From Taudactylus pleione (lineage: Eukaryota; Chordata; Amphibia; Anura; Myobatrachidae): 64,000 bases of DNA. Positions 39,251-51,200 of this stretch are shown piece by piece (positions within the stretch are counted from its first letter, which is position 1; the number at the start of each line of letters is the position of its first letter). The position numbers and the translations under genes were made by a program. The stretch covers positions 4,727,501 to 4,791,500 of the forward strand of contig JAUIMM010000088.1 in NCBI GenBank assembly GCA_031769625.1, given 5' to 3'. The notes under the pieces are model-generated. The model did no database searches and was not told the DNA's origin. It saw only the letters and a program-made list of their open reading frames with translations.

Positions 39251-42200
39251 TATGGAGGAGTGCAATACCCCAACAACATTGGTCATGCCCGCCACATTAC
39301 TAGTCTGACCCCTGTGGTGTTGGTCACAACCCCTGTGCTGGCACACAATAGGCCCTTCATAAATTTCAGCTCCAGGCCCATGTGGACCTTAATCTGGCAC
39401 TGATCCTTAGGCTCAGTTATGTGATGGGGACAGGTTTGTGCTTCTGTATGTCCACATATTTACATTACATTGACCATAAAGAATTTGATTTGGTGCTGGA
39501 CCACAATCTGAGGCACCCCTGCAAGTGTCCTGAGGCACCCCAGGGTGCCGTGGCGCACAGTTTGGGAACCACTGAAATAGGGTGTAGTCATTTGTTTTGT
39601 ATGGATACAATTTTGCACAAATGGATTCTTGCTCTATTGCCGGAATGTAAAGCTGAATTATTGGAACAGGCTTCCCTCAGACTGGACGGCTGTCACTTTC
39701 CACTACGCTGCAAATAATGAAGCTGCATTATCACTTAATTATTGCTGTTGTCCCAGACTGAGTTAATGAAGCAAAAGACATCAGCAGCGAGATCTAACTA
39801 CTGTGCAAAGCTGTGGGGAGAGGTGTAGCCATCATACACAGATAACACATTCCAGCACAACCAGACAGAGACAAAGGTGTTATGACAAAAACAAAGTCGA
39901 ATTGGTGTACCCTATAAATGCCAGCACAGAATGCCAAAACAAATGTCACCATGGTGTTCTTGTGAATATTGCATCCGTTCTGTCATGAATGGCATAAAGC
40001 TATCCAACATCTTTTACTTACAGATGCAAACTAACTCCACTGATAAAAAACCTTCACTTTAGTAAATATAACCTTATCAGTGGAGTTATTGGCCATAGCA
40101 ACCAATCAGATTCTACTTATTTATTTAGCACCTTCTAGATTCTAGAAGATAATGGCTAGGATCTGATTGGTTGCTATGGGCAACAACCCTCACTTTAGTA
40201 AATATACCCCTTAGAGCAGCATGTGTTTCCGGTACATTGCCTGCTGCCCTTCCCTGCTTCTCCAGAGCTTGTTAAATGTATTCATGATCATTAGGGCAGG
40301 ATAAAATGCAGCCTTCACAACATCACCACACAGAGATCAAGTACTTATGCCATGTCTATCTGTGAAAAGTAATGGATGCAATCTCTCATCTATTCATTGG
40401 GTGCAAAATCAACTTTAGTTATTGGGTGGGACGCATGGGTTTTGGGATGTGATGCATCCCACCACTCTTCGCATGCATGCCGGCGTTAATTACACTGGTA
40501 TGCATGAAGGAGACAGCAAACGACAGATCTCTCGGTAAGAGCTGTTCTTTGCAAATGAGGGACTTCCGGGTCTATGAACCAGAAGTTCCTCTGGTGTAGA
40601 CCTGTGCATGCGCAGAGAATGACACACGCCACGAGGGGTGCTGGGAGGGATCAGATTGGATCCCTCTCACATCACTCTCCGAATAGACGCCCATAAGCTT
40701 CTATAGGGGTAACGTCATCTGAAGATGGCGTTACCCACTGCATCCAAGCGATGCATTCCCGGGCTTGGTGCATATGAGAAATGCAGTCAATATGCAGTTT
40801 TGACTACATTTCTCACATTGCTGCATCCCACCCATTGACGAAGAGTCACACGTAATGCTGATGTTCACAATTTTTTTGGGTTCTAGTAAATAGACAATGT
40901 CTAAATAGACGACAGATGTTCGACAGGCCATAGGGCAACAGGCACCAAAGGTTGACACAGAGAATGTCAACCACTAAAGGTTGACAAGGGCAAAACCCCA
41001 GAGGGTTAGGCTCTACTGGGGACGGTTAGGGTTAGGCCCCAGGAGGGAGGGTTAGTGTTAGGCACCAAGGGGAGAGTTAGGGCTAGAAAAAAAAAAAAAA
41101 ACACCCCACACAACTACAACAGGTCCACCCTTTTTCAGTGTTGACCGGATCTGCACCTACTATGGGGATAATGCTGGATCTCAGGATCTATAGATGCTCA
41201 AAGTGGGTGTCTCAGTCCTTGCACATACAGACACATGCTTGTACCGGTGTCCGGTATTAGCATAGAGTCACATACACACTGGCAAAAGACGCATACACTG
41301 ACACGGCAGTATCTACCTCAGAAACAGACCCTAAAGGTGCAAATTTGCATAAAACTGTAGCAACCAATCCAACCATCCAAGATATAATAGACAGATAAAA
41401 GCTCATTTCCAATTGTCTTTTGGTTCTAGTGCACATTTACAATTATGTGCGATGTTAGGAAATAATGTTTGCCATCTTTAATTATTTATTACCAGTTGTT
41501 TATATAGCGCACACATATTCCGCAGTGCTTTACAGAGAATATCTGGCCATTCACATCAGCTCACCTCCCAAGATTAACAAAACTGGAAGAGGGACATAAC
41601 ACGCGCACCGCTGAAAAGGGGGCAGGGCCTACTGCTGAGGGTATGTGGCTTAGCGCGGGCGGGCTTGGCCTCGCACACCCGTTTCGTGACGTCACTCTGG
41701 AGGCATGACCAACAGTCCCGGAGATGCTGGGCTGCCCCCAGAGACAGCCCGCACAGTAAAGATGCCGTGCGCATATGCACGTCATCTACTCACCCTCTGC
41801 ATAGTAGAGCAGAGGTGTGTGTTCTCCCCAACTTACCCCCTACACTGCAGGACACTGCAGCCCGCAGGTGGACAGTCCCAGAAAAATGGGACTGTCCCAC
41901 CCAAAGCAGGACAGTTGGGAGGTATGCATCAGTCCCTGTCCCAGTGGAGCTTACAATCTTCACTACCACATGTACACGCACATGCAGACACTTACACACT
42001 AAGGTTAATTTTTGTTGAGAGCCAATTAACCTACCAGTATATTTTTGGAGTGTGGGAGAAAACCAGAGCACCCGGAGGTAACCCATGCAAGCACATGGAT
42101 AATATACAATCTCCACACAGTTAGGGCTGTAATGGGAATCAAACCTACAACCTCAGTGCTGGGAGGCAGTAATGCTAACCAATGAGCTGCCCCAGACAGT

Positions 42201-45200
42201 ATTATTTCACAATCACTTTATGACACAAAAGATCCAGCAAAACACACACACACACACACACACACACAAGTTCAGTGGCAATTTTGTATTTATCTATTTT
42301 TAGGACTTCGCCAAGTCCACGTAACAGATAACAGCCCCGGCCTTCATTAATGTCTCATATGTATACAGCTGGTAGCTGCCCTTTTCAATTCATTGCTCAG
42401 CAGAGTAGATATTCTAACATTATTGTAATAAACCAGATTTCCGCTACACCCAAAATCAGGCAGATGGTAAGGATAGGGGAGGAAAGGTAAAACAATAATT
42501 AAACATTACACACATGGTAAGCAATTATTATTTCGGAATTGCTAATCGGTTTTATTTAACACTGAATGATGCCAGTAAGCTTTATTACGTCTGCAAACAA
42601 TGACATCTGTCTAAGCGATTGCAGAGAGGGTAAATGAGCCTTGCTGGACACAATTACAGTGGAACGGTGTCCAGCCATAGAGTGGGCAATATCTGAGTCT
42701 TCAAAATATATATCTGTGTCCAGCCAGATTACACTGCCCCCACCAGGCAACTTCCTAATGCCACCAGTCTTACAAAATTCCATGGTGAGAACACTGCTCA
42801 CTATAGGAACAGTTCAGGGATGGAGCTAGTAGAAGCATGGATGAGTGTGCTGACATCACTGAGGTGTAGTATGAAATGACTGCATGTAAGGTCAGGCTTG
42901 GAGGTGCAAATCTCAGGTGCAGCCAATTTACAATACAGGTAGATGTTTATATGGATTTCTGATCGCTGGAAGCTGCTGGAATTGTGACGCATTACTAAAT
43001 TCCATTCTTGTACTGTATGCCTAGTATGCATGTAAATTATAATATTATCCACACTTCTAACACTTATATCATTATATACAGATAATATTAGTTCTTCCCT
43101 AGAGTAGTCTACAAGCCACACAGTTCAGCAATTAGAGTATGGTAGAAGGTATTTTCTACCTACAGCTGTGGGGTCTCCTCTCCACTTAACCAAGAAGCAG
43201 CTGTATTAAAAAGGGGGATTCCCCAGGGGACATTTGCTCATCTTCATCAGCTGTAGATATTTATCGGTTGTCGTGTGGAAGGTAAGATAGATAGATCAGC
43301 CTGGACAATAGAATCCTCTGAGGGGCCGATTCGGGTCTCTCTGCACGGACGCAATCAGTGAGTTTTTGCATACAGCGCAGAAGAGACTTTACGCATCTTT
43401 GCATTTGTCCGTCCTATTCTGAGGCAGGACCTGGGCGGTGGAAAAGCGATGGCACTGAAACCCCCTGATCTGTTAGAGTGACATGGTAGTGCGTACGGGG
43501 AGGATAAGCCTGTTCTGACGGACCTCTTGCTTTAGCATGGGACTGGCGAGAGTGCAGTTTCCGCTTTCACACGCACATTAGTTGAATGGAATCTCGTATT
43601 AGCGTAAGGTAGTAAATAAGGATTTCGCAGCTGACCGCAACTACATTCACTGATGGTCCAACTAAGAATCAGCCCTGGAGAGTGGAGTTCCCCATTGAAG
43701 AGTGCCTCTAATGGGCCGAAGATCATCACTAGGGCACTGATAGGTCATCAGCATCTGCCACTGTCCTGAAAGCGGTCATACCTCCTACACTTTAATGATG
43801 TAACAGAAAACTTCAAGGACAAAGTTCCAATACATGAATATTCCTGCATGTGCACTGTGAGCACAACATGCACTCACACATAAAGGAGAATAAAAAAACT
43901 GTACAACAGTATCGCTCAGCAGTGCTTAAAGTGGTCCTAGAGAAGTTTGAAGTCACATGGAGGGGGCCACAAATAATGTTATATATAACATCAAAACGGC
44001 CCTTGGCAGAAAAAAAAAAGGTTCCCCACCCCTGCTCTAGAGCACGCAAGTAGGTGTGATGCAGAGTTAAGGGGCCTATCCATTACCCGACTTTGTGAAC
44101 AATGCGATTATTCACAAAGTCGGGTAATGGATAGCCGGCAAGGACCAGCGATGCGCGTGCACGCTGGGTCCTTGCCGACCCTAGACTGTCTACTGAACAT
44201 GCCCATCAACCTGACTACGTTTGTCAGGTTCAGCAAGTTCAGAGATAGGAGGTCGGACTCCTGCACTGAATGACGTTCAGTGCGGGCACCGCACCTCGGC
44301 GACCTGAAGGTCTGAACCCTAGACTTGGTCTTTTAGGTCGCCTAGTGGATAGGCCCCATTATACACATTTCATTTCATCTAAAACTTACAACTGTTATGT
44401 AACAGGGAGCAACGTTCAGTCAGGGCGGGTCGTAGAAAGAATTGCACCTTCTTTAGCAGCAAGTATAAGGCTGGTGCAAGCATGCGTTGATGAGGATGAT
44501 TAGTAGGAGAACAGATAGAGGAAAGGCGCACCAAACGATGCGCCCCACTCTGTTTATGGGAGGACTTCTGCATTTTGCATGTATGCCCTGCAGGATCACA
44601 TACGTACCATTTCCATGCCACTCAGCAGTATGTTCACATATTTGTTTGATGTGAAGTTCTGTATGAGTGACAGGTAATCTGTGTTTTCATTAAGCTCTAA
44701 TGTACACATTAGTAGAGCGCTGTAAATTAGGTATATACTGAATTCATTGTAATGAATGCTGAATAGAGGTATTAACTTTAGTACAATAAAGGCACAATTC
44801 TGCTGAGCAATGAGATAGACGCTCTAGGACTATACAATGTAAGCTATAATTTAAAATCTTTCCAACAGGATAATCCTTTTATATTGTAAGGCTTAACAAC
44901 AAGTCCGTGCAAAGTAATGTGCAAATCCAACAGGAATATCCGTCGCTAACCAGCAGCGATACATAAAACACCTTCAGATATTGTAACAGTGAGAATAGTG
45001 TATTCATACAAAACAGCAGTTTTGGGACAGCAAAACATTGAGCAGAGGATAAATTAACATTAACCATTGTTTAATCATTAACTAGGACTCAATTATAAAA
45101 AGGCAAGAATAGGAAAAACAGGCCAAGCAGAAAACAGAACTAAAGACAACAGTTTAAATGTAAACAACTCTGTTTAGTAACAGAAACTTCACCAGTCAAC

Positions 45201-48200
45201 AGCCACCCAAACACCTGGTACACACTAGGACGATATGTGCACAATAGGTTATTTCCAGGAAAACTGGAAGACATTCATCTCACTGCCATGCATGTGTGCC
45301 CTCCATACACCCAGACTCCTTTTTCAGGTCACACACTCCGTGCACAAGACAGCGGTCCAGAGGCTATATGGAGGAACGCGTGGAAAAGCTATATGGAGAA
45401 ACGCGTGGAAAAGCACAACCTGGTCCTCCACATTTGCCCCATTGTATATTCCTGTACAGTCCAAACTCTAGTCACACAGAAATACTCTTTTTACTTACAG
45501 TATACTACAAATAAACATAATGACTAGTGTTACAAGATATCAGGGAATGACGCCTAAAGGAACAGCAAACAAATAAATCATTAGTAAAAACAGAAGACTT
45601 CTATTTGGTTTATCCCTGGGGTGGTCATTTCAATAGTCAATAATCAACATAAACAAACAGATGTCATGGAAACAACTAGCTTAGCTAACGATGGTAACAG
45701 TTGTCAATATGAGTATATGACTGAAAGGTTAGCTAGGAAAAAGGAGAAGAAGAAATGCAGAGAAGCCCAATGAAAGGAAGAGGATTAGAATGACTGACTT
45801 GTAATAGATAAGATAAATAAATGGAACTTGGTATCCAAGTAGGTCTGTAGTAAGAGGAGGCAGACATATTGTATCCGCAGTACACATCAGAACGATCCCT
45901 CGTTACATTCTGCATTACCTTGCATGGCGCCACATGTGATATCATCAGATTGGCTGCACACGCTGAATGATCCGGCAAATATGTAATTCCGATTCGGCCG
46001 GAAAGGACATAGGCAAATATCGCTCCAGTATGTACCCGGCTTAAATGTTTAATATATTAAAGAAAATTGCATCTGCACCAGTGTAAAATATCAACCTGGT
46101 TTAGGATACTTATGTCTGCTCTGTATCAGTAACTAGCAATGAGTTTTTATATGTACTGGTTAGAAGATCCGCCACTGTCTGCTATATACTTCTCTTACAG
46201 CTATGACAAATATCTGCTACAAAGTTGCTTCACTATGAATCCAGCCGATCCTGATCCCGGGATTGGACACACACAGAGTTCGGGATCCCGACGCCAGCAT
46301 CCCGACAGGGTTAGGAACCCTGACAGTAAGTATAATAACCCTACCCCTCCCCGCAACCTAACCCATCCCCCCCCCCCCCCTCTCAACCCTACCTATCCCC
46401 ATAGTGCCCAACCCTCCCCATAAACCCAATACTTACCGTCGTGATGCCATCGCAGGGATTCTGACAGGTGTCGGGATTTTGGTGTCGGCATCCCGACCGC
46501 CGGGATATAAAACTACATCCTCCCAAAAAAGTAATCCCTTTCTCTATTAGCTACTGCTTTCCTACAGAGTACCTTGTATTCGATTTTTGCATATTCCCTT
46601 AATGAAAATCGTTGAGTTGATCAGTCTGACTGAACTACAAACGTGAATGCGCATGAACGATAATCGTTCATAGTTTTAACTCAGAAAGTGAACATTTTCA
46701 ACGATTGAACGATAAATGATATAGTTATCAATAATCGTTCAAAAAATCATTGTGTGTGTATGCACCTTTAGTCATAGACATGTTAAAGGACGAAAGCAAT
46801 AGAAATTTGCATTATATTTACCTTTTCAGAAACAGTATATGCTAACTCAGTGTGTGCTTAGGAAAGCCAAATGCTTTTGGGTGATATCGAGGAAATTGAT
46901 TTAATTTCTGTGAAATGTAAGATGTATTTATTTATGTTTTGTGAGATAGCCTGATTGACTAAGAGGAACCCAGGGCGGACTTACCCTCTGTGTTAATGTG
47001 TATTGGAGTGGCATAAAACAAGTCTTCATGCCTGGTAAAATTGTACATCTTTGAAAATCCTTTGTGGAGAAGAACTGCAGTTTGATTTCTGTATGATATT
47101 CCCCTTCAGGTGGAAGGGAGGGTCTTTAAGACTTTGAGCAATAAACGCCTTTGGCTTTACTTCGACTATATCTGTACCCTGCGACGAACAGAATAGCGCC
47201 AAACGCTATTCCGTTCTCCTACTGTTCTGGGTTGAGCTGAGCATCTCCGAAGTTCAAGCCCTCTGCAGCTACCGTGCAGAGCCTGGATCAGGTGGGAACA
47301 GCAGACACCAAACAGGAGGTGTGGCAGCAGCCAGTCGATGCATATGCAGTAGAGCGGTTCCAGGCGCCAGCTGTAGGAGCCTGAGTGTACCTAAGAAGCT
47401 GTTCCAAACGCCGATGGTAGAATTTGGTGGCAGCATCGTTACATCCACGGCGCAGTGGGTGGAGTCAGTGACAGGCAGTCACTGAAGGCAAGCGGGAATC
47501 CCCGATATCCCAAGGTCAAGTGGGGATCGAGACCCCAACCTGTGATCGGGAGTCCGTGCTGGAAGCCACCCAGTCACAATAGTCTAATGTGATATTATAC
47601 AAAGTCCTGTGCAGGATCACCGCCTATTTTTCTGACCATCATGGGTGAGCAATGGTGAATTTCTATGGGGAAAGCGACAGACATGAATCCCAGTGTGACT
47701 ACAAGCAGGGGTTAAAGTGGGCCAGAATGGGGCGGAACTGTGGTCAGTCACTTCCATTTGAAGACGGAACCAGTTCAGTCTCCTCCGACCCACCTTAGCC
47801 TGGCGCCACAGGGAGGCTCCATTTGCCAGGAGTCTGCTGAGATTTTGTTACCAGTGGTCGCCCGGCTCCCTCCCCGCAGTGCCAGCCGGAGGCTGGAGCT
47901 CACACCTGAGCTTCGGCTTCCGGCTCCTGCAGTGCACTATGGGAGATAAGTCATGACGTCTCTCTCATAGTTCCAAGGAGCAGCCAGCCGCACAGATGCG
48001 GGAGCGGGGCTTAAGGCAAGTATTTTTTTTGTGTGTGTAAGTGGCTTCGTATTGGGGGCATTACTATCTGGGGCACTACTACTGGGGGTATTACTTCTAC
48101 AGTAGGCATTACTACAGGGGGAACCACTCCTGGGGGAACTGAATAAGGGGCACCACTACTGGGGTCACTGAATAAGGGTCACTACCCCTACTGAGGGAAC

Positions 48201-51200
48201 TGCACAAGAGGCACTACCACTACTGTGGGCACTGCATAAGAGGCACTACCTCTACTGTGGGCACTGCATAAGAGGCACTACCACTACTGTGGGCACTGCA
48301 TAAGAGGCATCACTACAATGGGCACTGCATAAGAGGCACTACTGCTGTGGGCATTGTGTTTATTAATAGCACTACTACTGTGGGAATGGTGTATAAGGGG
48401 CACAAATGTGGGCATTGTGAAAAAGGGGCACTGCTGTGTGTCATACATTAATAAGGGACACTACTATGTGGTGTAATGTGAATAAAGATTGTACTACCAT
48501 GTGGCGTAATTTGAATTGGGAATACTATTGTGTGACCATGCCCCTTTTTTCGGCACGTTCTGTACAGTTTCTTAAAGAAACGCCGAATGGTGTCTGGGAG
48601 GGTTTAGGTGAGTTCCACCACTTCTCTAGGACCACTTTAAGCACTGACCACAAGTGAAATGAGTGCAAGGTGGTTTGGTCCAAAATAATACAGTAGCGGG
48701 ATAGGAGTCAGGCCACTAGCGCTAAGGCAATGAATAGAAACCTCAAATATGTGGTTGTGTAAGCACATTGAAATGATGGGATCTTTCCCAATTAGACACT
48801 ATATATATTAGAGGATTGTACACTCAGGCAATATAGGCTGCATAATAATTCTAGGCATGGACATCTATAATATGCATATACAGTACATGGCCAAAAGAAT
48901 GTGGACATCCGTGAGTTATTACATCCAGGTTATGATAGTCACTGGGACAGTGTCAGATGGCCAGCTACAGATGTATCCACATATATCTTCCCTCCGTGTG
49001 CTACAATTCGCATTAAACATAACGAGTTAGCACCTTGCAACTCTGATCTTCAAAAGGAGTCTTATCCACAAAGCAATGCACAAGCACTTCTGCTGATTAA
49101 AATGATATGCGGCATGCCTATATTCCGTGTGCGACTGCGGGTGTATCTGCATGCGAAATGACACTAACAAGGTACTTTGCATGCAGATACACCCGTAGTC
49201 TATCTGCATGCAAAAAGGAGAGGCATGCCGCACATCATTTTTAATCAGCAGAAGCTGCTTGTGCATCCAATCGCATCAGTGTATGAACAAGATGTATTTG
49301 AAAGTAAAAAAGTTGCATGAAAATGCTCAGCGCTACCAGAGTCATGCCACGGCGCAACCAGAAGGGCTGTTTAACGTGCAAGGAAGTAAGATGTATGTAG
49401 ACACATCTGTACATGGGCTGGATGTTTTGGTTATCGTCATGGTTTCCCAAGCCCATTGTGGGCAATTGGTTGCACTGGAGATCCTTCCTCTTAAGGTTAT
49501 GAAAGAAATATAAATAAAAAGGCTCTGACCATAATCTCTTCACTGCTTGCTTGTTGTGGAGTCATTTATTATAGGAGAGATTGGGAATTTTCAGAATTAG
49601 GGGCACTTGGTAGTGTCTGGTTAAACAGAGAACGTGACTAATGGTCTATAGATTAGCGATGCCAATGGATCCTAGTAAAGATATACAATGTATGGTTATG
49701 CATAATGGGGCCAACAAAATGGCTACTGCACTTTATAGGTATAAAATAAAACAAATATAGGAACTCTATAATAATATCTCCTACCTTCAGAGCTCCACAT
49801 ATTTCCACTGTGTCCGCATCTTCTACTACAGTGATTCGGAAGTTTGGGGTCTGAAACAGCTCCTTCAGGATCTTGCCCTGCTCCTTATTTTTACAGCCTA
49901 GCAAGAAGCAATCACACAGAGCGTCCCAGTCAGTATCTCTTACGTTTCTCATATCCCCCCCATGTATGAAAGGTACAATAACTTACCGATTGTGGTCTCA
50001 CAGAACTTTCCATCAGCAACCTCATTGGCAATGTTGGCGCCCATCAGCACACTCATCTCAATGCCCAACCTTTCACGTATGATGTCCGATATGAGACGCA
50101 GACCTTCAGGACCCTCATCTACACCCTGGAAAGAATTAAATGACTATTACACATAACATATGAAAATCCACATCTATATGTAATAGGTGAGGCTCTGCTT
50201 AGCTATATGCATGATAGGGATTATAGGGATTTTATACCACACTGGGGTTTGTTTTACATTACAATGGTACTAATCCTGAGCCTGATTACATGGAGAGGAC
50301 TACCAACCTTAATTTACCATCTGTTTACATTACTCTCCTGAGCACAATGATCCCCCACTATAAACTGTCTTAATTCTAATCAGGAAGGGTCTCACTTAAT
50401 TCAATACTAAACCAATTATTAAGGGTTTGGGTACGGGATGCCAGCGCTCAGGATCCCGGCGGTCAAAACCCCAATGCAGACATCCCGACTGGGTCACAAT
50501 GCCAACAGAAGGAGGTAAGTATACTACCCTTCCCCTACCCCTCCCTGCAGCTTAAACCTAACCCTCCCGAAGCCTAACCCTCCCCCCAACCCCAATACTT
50601 ACTGCCGGGATGCCGGTGTCGTGACTCTGACTGGCGTTGGGATGCCGGTGCCAGTTTTCTGATTGCCAGCATAATGACTACATCCCTATTACATATTGCT
50701 TTGCTGCCAATAGTGTTTTCTTTTCTACTTTTCACCCCGGTTATGTAAATTGCTCATGCTGACTGTGCTAGGATTCCCTTTCTTACAGGACTTAAAAATA
50801 TACTAACTACCTTCAGAGCTCCACATATATAGGCCGGACTCAGATGTACACAAAGCTGATATTTACGCAGTGGAGTGATTAGCGGCCCACTGCACATTAG
50901 CCACAATGCGCTAGTGTAATGATTGCAATTCAATCAAATGTGATTACTATTGTATGAAGGATTTATTCGCAAGTGATTGACAGACAGAGGCCATTTTGTG
51001 GGAAGTAACGGAGGATCACACCCCATTTTCGTGGCGTGTATCTGCCTACATCTACAATCCCATACGCAGAAAATATAGCACCAGCCTCTCAGTTCCTGCG
51101 GCCATTGTGCACGACCATAGAATTACTCAGATGGTCGATTAGTGAAGGATCGGAGACCACCGCTGCGTGCTTGTATGCACTTTCTTGGATCTGTGAGGTC

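Noticed and set aside
41665..42124. Overlapping 117-139 codon plus frames as a gene
   Set aside because: They run through a hAT-like insertion and an old repeat; no conserved protein is visible.
43920..44034. 8-bp target duplication for this hAT-type copy
   Set aside because: Flanks tcgctcag and ctctagag do not match well enough to claim.
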